Source: Bacillota bacterium | GTDB taxonomy: Bacteria > Bacillota > Clostridia > Acetivibrionales > DSM-1351 | Length of the DNA: 64,000 nt | Reading direction: 5' to 3' | Assembly: GCA_023409265.1 (NCBI GenBank) | Contig: JAEYHZ010000046.1 | Coordinates: 62,001-126,000 of the forward strand | Shown here: one piece after another, positions 54,065 to 61,990 of the stretch | Layout of the letters: each line of letters begins with the position of its first letter | How positions within the stretch are numbered: the first letter of the stretch is position 1 | The notes under the pieces: generated by a model | Seen by the model: only the letters and a program-made list of their open reading frames with translations | Database searches by the model: none | Told to the model about the DNA's origin: nothing | Translations under genes and position numbers: made by a program

Positions 54065-54922
54065 ATGGAATGGTTTGTCAGAATGAAAAATGCGCTTGAT
54101 TACCTGGAGAGTAATCTGCAAGGGGAACTGGATATTGAGCAGGCTGCACGGGTGGCATATTCTTCCTCCTTTCATTTCCAAAGGATGTTTCATATGCTGA
54201 CAGGTGTAACTGTTGCCGAGTATGTCAGAAAAAGAAGGTTAACCCTGGCTGCTCAGGAACTGGCTGCCTGCGATATAAAGGTGCTGGATGCAGCCTTGAA
54301 GTATGGCTATGACTCACCAGAAGCATTTTCAAAGGCATTCCGCAAGGTACATGGCATCAGTCCGTCGGCTGCGCGCGAACCCGGTTCGGAGCTGAAGGCC
54401 TACCCGAGAATATCCTTCCATTTAAGTCTGAAAGGAGACAAGGACATGAATTATAAGATTATTGAGAAAAAAGCTTTTAAAGTATTTGGAAAGGGATTAA
54501 AAGTAACAACGCGTGATGGTGAAAATCTGAAAAGAATACCGCAATTCTGGCGTGAATGTTACGAGAACGGGTTTATAGACGGATTGTGCAGGCAGGAGGG
54601 TGGAGAGCTGCTTGGCATATGCATGAACGATTATGAGAGTGAATTATTTACCTATGTTATTGGTAGGGAAAATACAAAAAATATACCACTTCCTGAAGAT
54701 ACGGAAGAGTTTGTGGTATCTGCTGAAACCTGGGCAGTGTTTGAATCAATAGGCCCGATACCAACAGCCATTCAAAAGGTATGGGAAAGGATATACAGCG
54801 AATGGTTCCCATCAACCGGCTATGAACAGGCTGAAGCACCACAGCTGGAAGTATACCCCGAAGGTGATGCTGATTCTTCCGACTACAGGTGCGAGGTTTG
54901 GGTACCTATCGTAAAGAAGTAA
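54065..54922 (+). CDS. AraC-type regulator with GyrI-like effector domain
   Basis: 285 residues. Two helix-turn-helix motifs in the first 100 residues (D-I-E-Q-A-A-R-V-A-Y-S-S-S-F-H-F-Q-R-M-F and V-L-D-A-A-L-K-Y-G-Y-D-S-P-E-A-F-S-K-A-F), then a GyrI-like/effector-binding domain from about 125 to the end (W-A-V-F-E-S-I-G-P-I-P, I-Y-S-E-W-F-P-S-T-G-Y). Same layout as the regulator at 48275 but clearly a different gene. ATG 54065 follows GGAGG. Single gene with its own terminator. Confidence 0.87.
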   Translation: MEWFVRMKNALDYLESNLQGELDIEQAARVAYSSSFHFQRMFHMLTGVTVAEYVRKRRLTLAAQELAACDIKVLDAALKYGYDSPEAFSKAFRKVHGISPSAAREPGSELKAYPRISFHLSLKGDKDMNYKIIEKKAFKVFGKGLKVTTRDGENLKRIPQFWRECYENGFIDGLCRQEGGELLGICMNDYESELFTYVIGRENTKNIPLPEDTEEFVVSAETWAVFESIGPIPTAIQKVWERIYSEWFPSTGYEQAEAPQLEVYPEGDADSSDYRCEVWVPIVKK

Positions 54923-54982
54923 GTTTCTGATAAGTCAGAAGATAATTGCAGGAATATTGCTTTTGGTCAGATAAAAATAGTG

Positions 54983-55024
54983 CTGCCTCAAAATGGATAA
55001 AATTCTATTTTGAGGCAGTTTTTT
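54983..55024 (+). terminator. terminator of AraC-type gene
   Basis: CTGCCTCAAAAT and ATTTTGAGGCAG (54983-54994, 55007-55018) followed by TTTTTT: textbook intrinsic terminator. Confidence 0.92.
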
Positions 55025-55219
55025 GCGATTCAGGATTAATATTTTGGAAGCACGCAGTTCAGGTATTTAAAATATAAAAAATCGTATCTCTCCTTTTCGT
55101 TTTAAATAAGTGAATTCTATAGGAGTCTACGGAGCGTGGATTGTTTACTTGCCGGCATTTTAGTACTATATCCGGGAAGAGCAGCAAAGTAATATTTCTG
55201 ATGTCAGGAGGATTTATAT

Positions 55220-55687
55220 ATGAACTGTAATGAAAATACTGTGCTTGTTGTAAAAAATTACGATAAAATTGATGGTTATAATGCTTATGTCTCGCAAATA
55301 AAATGTCTTTCGCTGGGAGTTGAGCCGCAGGAGGACAGGCAGCGTACAAGAATTACTGCAAAGGTATGGAAAGACGGTGAAAAGGAAGGAATGACAGAGT
55401 TGGCTGAGCTTGAACTCCACCAGGTATTGGATCTGGCCATTTTCTCCTGTCAGAGTCTTGAGTATTTTCAGGAGGCATACCGTTTCCCGAAGCTGTACGA
55501 CCCCGAAAATCCTTGTGTTGAGCGGATTGGTCTTCAAGGAAATGTAATGCCTGTTACAATTTGTACCGATAATGAAATGCTTGATTCAGATATCGAAGGT
55601 CTTTCACTGGCAGTTAACAGGCAGGGCGATTTGATAGGTGAGCGGCTCCGTGTGCTCTCTCGGCTGCTGGAAGAGATGGGGTATTGA
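55220..55687 (+). CDS. small protein of a MoxR/VWA module (DUF6530-like)
   Basis: 155 residues, soluble, no signal peptide. Recognisable segments are Y-D-K-I-D-G-Y-N-A-Y, C-L-S-L-G-V-E-P, L-D-L-A-I-F-S-C, Y-F-Q-E-A-Y-R-F-P-K-L-Y-D-P and I-G-L-Q-G-N; I associate these with the DUF6530 family, from memory. No enzymatic motif. The MoxR-type ATPase begins three bases after its stop codon and the VWA protein follows, so it is probably the specific partner or target of that ATPase-VWA pair. ATG 55220 follows AGGAGG at eight bases. Confidence 0.6.
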   Translation: MNCNENTVLVVKNYDKIDGYNAYVSQIKCLSLGVEPQEDRQRTRITAKVWKDGEKEGMTELAELELHQVLDLAIFSCQSLEYFQEAYRFPKLYDPENPCVERIGLQGNVMPVTICTDNEMLDSDIEGLSLAVNRQGDLIGERLRVLSRLLEEMGY

Positions 55688-55690
55688 CAG

Positions 55691-56812
55691 ATGAGAACGC
55701 AATGGACACTGTCTCCTGACAGAATTTTGACCCGGGCCGAGCAGGCACTTGTGTGGAAAAAGCCGCCTTCTCACAAGGAGAGCATTGAAGAAATCCGGGT
55801 TTCAGATGAAGTAAAACGTAATTGGAACAGTAATGAAATGAAAATATCCACAATACTGCTTGAAGGTGATGCCGGTTCCGGTAAAACTGAGCTGGCTAAG
55901 GCTTTATCGGCCAATTTTGGATTGCCCTACACAAAAGTGACCTGTTTTGCAGATATGGATAAAACAGATGTAGTTGGTGCTATTTTACCGGTAATTTCAA
56001 CGGAACAAAAAATTTTTTCAGGTGAAGAGGAAGAAAAAATTCTATCGGTATTATATAAGAGTGACAGTTTATACGCAGCCGCTGAAAATTTGTCAATTGA
56101 AACAGGCGTAACTCGGGATCAGGCGGAAGATAAAATCAGAAACCTGGTAAAAGTTCTTGAGAAAATACCGCTTAAGGATAGCGTTGAGTACAAATTTTAT
56201 CCGTCAGAGATTGTAAGGGCCTTTCAAAACGGTTATATATTGGAGATTCAGGAGCCCACTGTGGTCAGGGATGCAGCAGTCCTCATGGCTCTGAATTCAG
56301 CGTTGGAACCCGGTGGAACCATAAACCTGCCCACTGAAATAATTCACAGGCATTCTGATTTCATAGCGGTAATCACAACAAACAGAGGATACAATGGATG
56401 CCGGCCACTTAATGAGGCGCTGCGTGATCGTGTCCAGCATGCCGAAAAGATGGAATTGCCTTCTCGGCAGGTAATGGTGGAACGTGCCATGGCGAAAACC
56501 GGATATGGAAATCAGCAGACATTGGCAGCGATGGCAGATGTAATTATTCTTCTGGATCAGTCAGCCAGGGCAAACGCAATCAGAGGCGTTGCAGGAATGC
56601 GTTCCTATTTCTACTGGGTGGATGCAGTAGCCAACAGGGCTGATGTAAGAGAGTCGTTGTATAACAAAGTCATTTATAAAGTTACCACCGATCCTGAAGA
56701 AATCGCTATCCTGGAAGAAGTACTAGCGGCGGAGGGGTTATTTGACGAGTTGATTAAAGCAATTCAAAATGAACCTGATCAGGAAGTAAAAAAAAACAGA
56801 ATTCAGCTGTAA
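55691..56812 (+). CDS. MoxR-type AAA+ ATPase (AAA_5)
   Basis: 373 residues. Walker A G-D-A-G-S-G-K-T (59-66), sensor 1 region V-I-T-T-N-R-G-Y-N-G and Arg-containing L-R-D-R-V-Q-H. The Walker B position reads Y-I-L-E-I-Q-E-P (182-189), with Gln in place of the usual Asp before the catalytic Glu. Between Walker A and B is a helical insertion of about 60 residues. MoxR ATPases work with VWA proteins to insert metals or remodel complexes. Stop overlaps the VWA start (TAATG). Confidence 0.83.
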   Translation: MRTQWTLSPDRILTRAEQALVWKKPPSHKESIEEIRVSDEVKRNWNSNEMKISTILLEGDAGSGKTELAKALSANFGLPYTKVTCFADMDKTDVVGAILPVISTEQKIFSGEEEEKILSVLYKSDSLYAAAENLSIETGVTRDQAEDKIRNLVKVLEKIPLKDSVEYKFYPSEIVRAFQNGYILEIQEPTVVRDAAVLMALNSALEPGGTINLPTEIIHRHSDFIAVITTNRGYNGCRPLNEALRDRVQHAEKMELPSRQVMVERAMAKTGYGNQQTLAAMADVIILLDQSARANAIRGVAGMRSYFYWVDAVANRADVRESLYNKVIYKVTTDPEEIAILEEVLAAEGLFDELIKAIQNEPDQEVKKNRIQL

Positions 56813-57900
56813 TGGAGATTCGCACATGGGATGATGCAGAAGATTTTCCGGCAAAAGCTTCGGTTTATGATGATATTTCCATTAATTTGAGAAAATCCTC
56901 TGAAAGTGAGGGTCATTCCAGCGAAACTTCAGATGAAGTTCAAAACTCAAGAAGTTCTGACAACGGAGATAATGGAAAACCCTTTTATCATCAAATTGAT
57001 CCCCACTCTGAGAAATCAGAACTTTCAGAGCAGAAATTCCGGAGACAGCTTATCCGGGAGGCCAGGGAAGCTGTTTCCCGTTCAGTACACCGGGATATAA
57101 AACTTATTGTCCACCGCCCGCAGGTATTACCAGCTTATTGTGAAGAATACTATAGAAGGTTAAAAAAACTGACGCCTGTCATAAATGAACTTGTACGAAA
57201 AACTGAGCAGCTTTTGGAACATGAAACCTCGGCCGACTTTGCCAGGTACCATGTATACGGCAGTAAATTTAATGCCGGAAGTATCATAAATCAGGACTTC
57301 CGATATTTTGAAAAAAAGCGTCCGCCTGAGGAAGAGGCTTCTCTCGCTGTTGCCTTGAGAATTGATGAGTCTGCGTCCATGAATGCCTTTGGAAGATTAG
57401 AGGCAGCAAAATGTGCTGCCTTGGCAGTGTACGAGTTCTGCAGCAGGTGTAATATTCCCATACTCATTTACGGAGATACTTCTGACCGTTCAAGGCTTGA
57501 ACAGATGTCCGTTTTTGTATACAGTGATTTTCATAAAAGAAGTCCTGAGGACCCATTCCGTTTAATGGATATTCAAGGCAGAAGCAATAACCGGGACGGG
57601 ATGGCTTTAAGAATAATTTCTGAAAAGTTGTTGACATCAAACAAAAAGACAAAGCTGCTTATCAGTATCAGCGACGGACAGCCCAAGGCAGTTCCCGAAT
57701 ATACGGGGAGTTTTGCGGCTGAAGATATGAAGAATACTCTCAGGGAATACAGGCGTAAAGGGATTACTTTTATTGCTGCCGCCATCGGACAGGATAAAGA
57801 GGTTATAAGTGATCTTTATGGCAGAACATCCTTTATGGATATAACTGACCTTAAAAAGCTTCCGCTGCGGCTGTTGCAGATACTGGTAAGGTATTTATGA
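56812..57900 (+). CDS. VWA domain protein (CoxE/CobT-like)
   Basis: 362 residues. A disordered acidic/Ser-rich segment (about 28-75) precedes a helical middle part and a C-terminal von Willebrand A domain with MIDAS motif D-E-S-A-S (Asp185, Ser187, Ser189) and I-S-D-G-Q near 282. MIDAS domains bind Mg2+ and a partner acidic residue. With the MoxR ATPase it forms the classical AAA-VWA chaperone pair; the small upstream protein is a likely client or adaptor. The stop codon lies inside palindromic repeat copy C. Confidence 0.83.
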   Translation: MEIRTWDDAEDFPAKASVYDDISINLRKSSESEGHSSETSDEVQNSRSSDNGDNGKPFYHQIDPHSEKSELSEQKFRRQLIREAREAVSRSVHRDIKLIVHRPQVLPAYCEEYYRRLKKLTPVINELVRKTEQLLEHETSADFARYHVYGSKFNAGSIINQDFRYFEKKRPPEEEASLAVALRIDESASMNAFGRLEAAKCAALAVYEFCSRCNIPILIYGDTSDRSRLEQMSVFVYSDFHKRSPEDPFRLMDIQGRSNNRDGMALRIISEKLLTSNKKTKLLISISDGQPKAVPEYTGSFAAEDMKNTLREYRRKGITFIAAAIGQDKEVISDLYGRTSFMDITDLKKLPLRLLQILVRYL

Positions 57901-57959
57901 CTAAATAATAACTTCCCGATTTAAGGCGGCTGTTTTCCGCCAATACTTTTTATTATTTA
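57898..57959 (+). repeat. palindromic repeat, copy C (overlaps VWA stop codon)
   Basis: Begins TGACTAAATAATAACTTCCC, where the first TGA is the VWA stop. Inner arms TAAATAATAA (57902-57911) and TTATTATTTA (57950-57959) pair; the centre holds a GGCGG/CCGCC hairpin (57925-57941). The left half matches copies A and B; the outer right arm has decayed (ATGACT appears in direct, not inverted, orientation at 57963). Confidence 0.7.
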
Positions 57960-58009
57960 AATATGACTAAGCACTTAATGGTAATATATATGTAAAGGAG
58001 ATGAGTTGA

Positions 58010-58600
58010 TTGGATTGTACAAAAGTGGGAAACCTGATACGTCAATTGCGTCAGGAAAGAGGCCTGACGCAAAAAAACATAGCTGATAAGTTAAATATAA
58101 GCAATAAAACAGTATCCAAATGGGAAAGGGGCTTCGGCTGTCCTGATGTTTCCCTGCTGAGTGAACTGTCTGATGTTTTAGGTGCAGACATACAGAGAAT
58201 GCTTGAAGGAAGGCTTGCTCCCAACATCAGAGACAGCGGCAATCTTAACAGAATACGTTTTTATGTCTGCCCTGTTTGCGGTAATGTGCTGACCAGTTCC
58301 AGCAAGTCCTCCGTCTCTTGCTGCGGAAGAAAACTGAATCAATTGATAGCCAAAGAAAAATTGGAAAATCATCACTTAACCATTGAGGAAATTGACATTA
58401 ACTACTACATTACCATAGAGCATGAAATGAATAAATCTCACTTTATTTCTTTTATTGCTTATGTCGGGAATGACACATTTCTGTTGAAAAGACTTTATCC
58501 CGAACAAAGTGCTAATGTCAGTATCCCGAATATGGGGCGCGGAGGCTGGCTATATGCCTACTGCACCAGTCATGGACTGTGGGTACAGGCAATGCAGTGA
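58010..58600 (+). CDS. XRE regulator fused to a desulfoferrodoxin-like domain
   Basis: 196 residues. Residues 1-65 are a Cro/XRE helix-turn-helix (L-T-Q-K-N-I-A-D-K-L-N-I-S-N-K-T-V-S-K-W-E-R). Residues 83-106 form a desulforedoxin-like centre C-x2-C...C-C (Cys87, 90, 104, 105). The rest aligns with the superoxide-reductase domain: E-N-H (His121), H-E-M-N-K-S-H-F-I-S-F-I (His138, His144; compare H-P-M-x-x-x-H-Y-I-x-W-I) and Y-C-T-S-H-G-L-W (Cys185, His188; compare Y-C-N-x-H-G-L-W). All four His and the Cys of the iron site appear conserved, while the catalytic Lys of E-K-H is Asn. A redox or iron/superoxide sensor is likely. TTG 58010 start, GGAG nine bases upstream. Confidence 0.8.
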   Translation: MDCTKVGNLIRQLRQERGLTQKNIADKLNISNKTVSKWERGFGCPDVSLLSELSDVLGADIQRMLEGRLAPNIRDSGNLNRIRFYVCPVCGNVLTSSSKSSVSCCGRKLNQLIAKEKLENHHLTIEEIDINYYITIEHEMNKSHFISFIAYVGNDTFLLKRLYPEQSANVSIPNMGRGGWLYAYCTSHGLWVQAMQ

Positions 58601-58663
58601 AATTACCTTTGTGTATATTTTCGCTAGATCATTTGAGAGAATGCCTCAGACGATTTAACCGGA

Positions 58664-59515
58664 CTATAAAGTATCAATCTGTTTTAAAAACCCAGAAATC
58701 TTATCAACAAGATTGATGAGTACATGTCCTGCACCAGGTATAAGGTGTATATGAGCCTGTGGCAGCAGATTTTCCAGGCGCGCTGCAGTATGAGCCGAAT
58801 GGAGCATAATATCATTCTCACCAGCAAATAAAGCAACAGGCATGTTTAACTGTTTTAAATCACTGTCTGAAAACAGTGGAATTACTTCGCGCCGGTAATT
58901 GAAGTTTTTACCCAGCAGCTTTTGATATTTCTGCATGGTTTCGGGGATGGATTGGTTTCCGTTAACTTTCTTAAACAACCTGTCCATACCTTTTTCACCA
59001 AATATCCCATATGCTATAGCTTTAAAAAGGAACGACTTTTTTTGCTTCCCTATGCCTGCAGGACAAAGCAGCACAAGTTTGTCCACCTTCTCAGGATAGT
59101 AGACTGCAAACTTTGCTGCCAGCCATGCACCCAGGGATATACCCAGTACAGCTGTCTTTTCTATTGAAAGAGCGTTTAATACGTCATTGAGCCATTCTGC
59201 AAAAGCAACACCGTCAAAAGGCAGCTGATTTTCGTCGCTTCTGCCGGGTTCACCCGGTATATCTACTGCGTATACTCGGAAATTTCGTGAATATTCTTTT
59301 ACATCTGATAACCACATAATGGAGTTCATGGCACTGCCATGGAGCAGTATGAGCGGCGGTGCCTGCTTTTCACCGGTTGCAATAACAAAGGTGCTTCCAT
59401 AACGCGTATTAACATATAATTTCTCATTGGGAACAAGCCAACCTTCAAGCAATAGATCATAAGCTTTTAAAACATCAGATTTTCCTTTCTGAGACCGGAA
59501 TGCATACTTATTCAT
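58664..59515 (-). CDS. alpha/beta hydrolase
   Basis: 283 residues. Oxyanion motif L-L-H-G-S-A-M near 58, nucleophile elbow G-I-S-L-G (Ser127), Asp235 in A-G-E-N-D and His264 in G-A-G-H complete the triad. No signal peptide. The substrate of this esterase/lipase-like enzyme is not readable. Start ATG 59515 follows GGAGGT. Convergent with the XRE regulator and divergent from the preQ1 operon. Confidence 0.83.
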   Translation of the reverse strand: MNKYAFRSQKGKSDVLKAYDLLLEGWLVPNEKLYVNTRYGSTFVIATGEKQAPPLILLHGSAMNSIMWLSDVKEYSRNFRVYAVDIPGEPGRSDENQLPFDGVAFAEWLNDVLNALSIEKTAVLGISLGAWLAAKFAVYYPEKVDKLVLLCPAGIGKQKKSFLFKAIAYGIFGEKGMDRLFKKVNGNQSIPETMQKYQKLLGKNFNYRREVIPLFSDSDLKQLNMPVALFAGENDIMLHSAHTAARLENLLPQAHIHLIPGAGHVLINLVDKISGFLKQIDTL

Positions 59516-59713
59516 CGTTTATACCTCCAACTAACTATAATATTCTGAATTTCTATGTGACTCAATTTCTAGTAGGTTTAAATAATATACCATGTGTTAA
59601 TGTTGGTATATGTTAATAGTAACATATGGTGCATTGGTCGGTCAATGTTAATTTTGGATTACTGAAATGATCTATAATCCCACATGGCTAAAATAGTGTG
59701 GTTGTATATTCTA

Positions 59714-59743
59714 TTGACTTCAGCTGTTTATCCGTGCTACAAT
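59714..59743 (+). promoter_or_regulatory. promoter of the preQ1-riboswitch operon
   Basis: TTGACT (59714-59719) and TACAAT (59738-59743) spaced by 18 bases; transcription would start near 59750, just before the aptamer. The rest of the 512-base gap (59516-60027) holds the aptamer, a terminator and an AT-rich leader with a second possible -35 (TTGACA, 59940); no gene seen. Confidence 0.65.
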
Positions 59744-59756
59744 TAACTTAACTGAA

Positions 59757-59798
59757 TAGGACAGTTCGTAACCATCCTGTCTATAAACAAAACTACGG
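59757..59798 (+). ncRNA. preQ1-I riboswitch aptamer
   Basis: Stem GACAG (59760-59764) / CTGTC (59777-59781) encloses the 12-nt loop TTCGTAACCATC, followed by the A-rich tail TATAAACAAAACTACGG. The Bacillus queC leader has the same layout: five-base stem, 12-nt loop, tail ending A-A-A-A-C-T-A. The ligand is 7-aminomethyl-7-deazaguanine. The tail (59781-59792) can instead pair perfectly over 12 bases with 59823-59834, next to a terminator, which gives the on/off switch. The downstream operon ends with queT, supporting the assignment. Confidence 0.82.
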
Positions 59799-59835
59799 AC
59801 CGGCTATCGGAAGATGGCTTATTTTTGTTTATAGG

Positions 59836-59855
59836 GGGCATATGCCCTTTTTTTT
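59836..59855 (+). terminator. riboswitch-controlled terminator
   Basis: GGGCATATGCCC followed by eight T residues, directly after the sequence (59823-59834) that competes for the aptamer tail. Confidence 0.7.
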
Positions 59856-60027
59856 ATGTCCAGGTATAATTTAAAAAATTTTTTGAGGACTAGAAGTATT
59901 TAAAAACAGAATTATAGGAGAGATGTGTAAAACATTTGCTTGACAATAAAAAACTTTTTGAATTTATGCGCATGAAAAAGACTGCTTATTTTCAGTTTTA
60001 TGTTTAAGGATTTAAAGGAGGTGCAAA

Positions 60028-61026
60028 ATGCGAAATATAGGAATTACAACCACTGTGCCTGTTGAAGTTCTGCTGGCAGCCGGGTACAGAGTTGTTGACC
60101 TGAACAATATTTTCATTTCAACTGAAGCTTATGCTAAGGATATTGAGAGAGCCGAAAGAGACGGTTTCCCAAAAAGTTCCTGTGCCTGGATTAAAGGTTT
60201 ATATGGAGCCTGCCTGCGAAATGGTATAAATGAGATTGTGGGTGTTTTGGAGGGTGACTGTTCAAATACTAAAGCACTGCTGGAGGTGTTAAAAGGTAAA
60301 GGTATTAAGACATATGACTTTTCCTACCCTTCAGAACACACACTGGAGAACGTCACTACCGAAATAAATAAGTTTATGGAAATGTTCGGAGTCTCTGTTG
60401 AGCAGGTAGAAACAGTAAGGCAAAACCTGCAGCAGCTTCGGCAGTATGCAAGGGAAATTGATGAACTCACATATATTTCTGATAAGGCCCATGGCTTTGA
60501 GAACCACCTATATCAGGTTTCGCTCAGTGACTTTAATGGAGAGGCTGAACAATATCTGAAATTACTAAAGAATAAAGTTACCGAGATCTGTCAGAGAGCT
60601 CCAAAAGGTCACGCAATTCGTTTGGGTTATATCGGGGTGCCGCCAATGACCTGCGATTTGTATGACTTTGTTGAGGGTTTTGATGCACGAATAGTTTACA
60701 ATGAGGTTCAGCGTGAATTTGCATTCCCAAGGTCAATAGAAGCCCCGAGCATATATGAGCAGTATTTTGATTACACCTACCCGTACAGCCTTACATTCAG
60801 GCTTAAGGAGATCAGGAAACAAATCAAAATGAGGAAGCTGGATGGAATAATTCACTATACCCAGGCTTTCTGCCACAGAGCTATTGAAGATATTGTTATA
60901 AAGCAGGAACTGGATATACCGGTTTTAACCTTGGAAGGTGATAAGTCCAACCGGCTTGACTCCCGGACAAAACTGAGACTTGAGGCATTTCTTGATATGC
61001 TTTCAGATCTGAGGGGAGGTGTTTGA
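60028..61026 (+). CDS. HgdB-like 2-hydroxyacyl-CoA dehydratase-family reductase
   Basis: 332 residues, single-subunit member of the HgdB/BcrC/YjiM superfamily of iron-sulfur enzymes. Conserved cysteines are Cys52 (S-S-C-A-W-I-K-G), Cys78 (E-G-D-C-S-N-T) and Cys282 (Q-A-F-C-H-R), the last in the family C-terminal pattern ending I-P-V-L-T-L-E-G-D. Relatives receive very low-potential electrons from an ATP-driven activator and catalyse reductions or dehydrations that normal enzymes cannot do. The activator gene follows at once, and the operon is behind a preQ1 riboswitch with queT at its end, so the substrate is probably a queuosine precursor or relative rather than an acyl-CoA. ATG 60028 follows AAGGAGG. 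Confidence 0.75.
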   Translation: MRNIGITTTVPVEVLLAAGYRVVDLNNIFISTEAYAKDIERAERDGFPKSSCAWIKGLYGACLRNGINEIVGVLEGDCSNTKALLEVLKGKGIKTYDFSYPSEHTLENVTTEINKFMEMFGVSVEQVETVRQNLQQLRQYAREIDELTYISDKAHGFENHLYQVSLSDFNGEAEQYLKLLKNKVTEICQRAPKGHAIRLGYIGVPPMTCDLYDFVEGFDARIVYNEVQREFAFPRSIEAPSIYEQYFDYTYPYSLTFRLKEIRKQIKMRKLDGIIHYTQAFCHRAIEDIVIKQELDIPVLTLEGDKSNRLDSRTKLRLEAFLDMLSDLRGGV

Positions 61027-61800
61027 ATGAAAGTACTGGGAATAGATATGGGCAGCAGAGAAGTAAAAATTGTTATGATGGAAAGTGATCATATTATTGA
61101 AAAGCAAAAAATCAGTACAATGACCTTCTATAAGAACTTCTGTATCCATAAAGGCGGCAAGCTGGAGGTGGATATCAGCAGAATGGAAATATGTAAACCC
61201 GACAAAGCTGTAGCAACCGGGTACGGAAGGAATAATACAGATTTAAACAGCTTTAAGGCTATCACCGAAATAAAGGCGCATGCTTATGGTGCGATGTTTC
61301 AGACGAAATTAAGAGACTTCGTTCTTCTGGATATAGGTGGGCAAGATGTGAAAGTGGTGAAAGTGGAAAAAGGGCTTGTGACAGATCTGGAGTTAAACGA
61401 GAAATGTGCTGCTTCCTGCGGAAGGTACCTTGAAAATATGGCTGCAGTTCTGGAAGTTTCCCTTGAGGATATGTCACAGCATTATAAGGAAGCTATTCAG
61501 CTTAATTCAACCTGTTCGGTTTTTTCAGAGTCAGAGTTGATAGGAAGGATAGCTGAAGGAGTAAAAATAGAGCAGCTTTGTGCAGGGGTGAACTATTCTC
61601 TTTATAAAAGACTGGATCCCCTGCTCTCAAGATTTAAGGGTAGAAAACTGGTTCTTTCGGGAGGGGTGGCTAAAAACAAAGCGTTGTCCGAATATCTTAA
61701 GAACGATTTTGATGAAATTGTTCATATGGAGGAACCGCAGTATAACGGTGCAATCGGCTGCTGCAGCTACGCTCAGCTTCTTGCAACCCATGTTGATTAA
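61027..61800 (+). CDS. HgdC/BadF-type ATP-dependent activator
   Basis: 257 residues, ASKHA-fold ATPase. Phosphate 1 motif G-I-D-M-G-S-R at the N-terminus, phosphate 2 D-I-G-G-Q-D (102-107), K-C-A-A-S-C-G-R (Cys127) and T-C-S-V-F-S-E-S-E (Cys163), the cysteines that hold one [4Fe-4S] between two subunits, and L-S-G-G-V-A-K-N near the C-terminus. It hydrolyses ATP to push an electron into the partner reductase. It starts right after the reductase stop (ATG 61027, GGGGAGG upstream). Confidence 0.85.
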   Translation: MKVLGIDMGSREVKIVMMESDHIIEKQKISTMTFYKNFCIHKGGKLEVDISRMEICKPDKAVATGYGRNNTDLNSFKAITEIKAHAYGAMFQTKLRDFVLLDIGGQDVKVVKVEKGLVTDLELNEKCAASCGRYLENMAAVLEVSLEDMSQHYKEAIQLNSTCSVFSESELIGRIAEGVKIEQLCAGVNYSLYKRLDPLLSRFKGRKLVLSGGVAKNKALSEYLKNDFDEIVHMEEPQYNGAIGCCSYAQLLATHVD

Positions 61801-61944
61801 CCCCTAACAAAATTCATTCAGTTAGATTAACCCCTAACAAAATGCATTCAGATAGATTAACCTCCACAAAATGTACTCAGATTGCTCGATCCGGACAAAA
61901 TGCTTCAAGATTGACCAACACGAACAAAATGCAACTCCAGGTTT
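61795..61944 (+). repeat. five degenerate 30-bp tandem repeats before queT
   Basis: Units start at 61795, 61825, 61855, 61885 and 61914 and share GATTAACCCCTAACAAAATG with ATTCAG; the first two are nearly identical and similarity fades toward queT. The first unit includes the stop codon of the activator gene. The array separates activator and queT within the same operon. Confidence 0.82.
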
Positions 61945-61990
61945 GATTAATCTGACAAATCCAACTATTTCATTCGATAAGGAGTTTACA

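Noticed and set aside
55079..55200. 18-codon GTG frame before the DUF6530-like gene
   Set aside because: A ribosome-like AGGAG exists ten bases upstream, but there is no promoter or terminator and the peptide has no notable feature.
59757..59855. Guanidine-II (mini-ykkC) or ZTP riboswitch
   Set aside because: An ACGG and CGG-rich segment first suggested this, but the stem, 12-nt loop and A-rich tail fit preQ1-I far better and queT is in the operon.
61795..61944. CRISPR array
   Set aside because: Units are directly adjacent without unique spacers and decay progressively; no cas genes are present.
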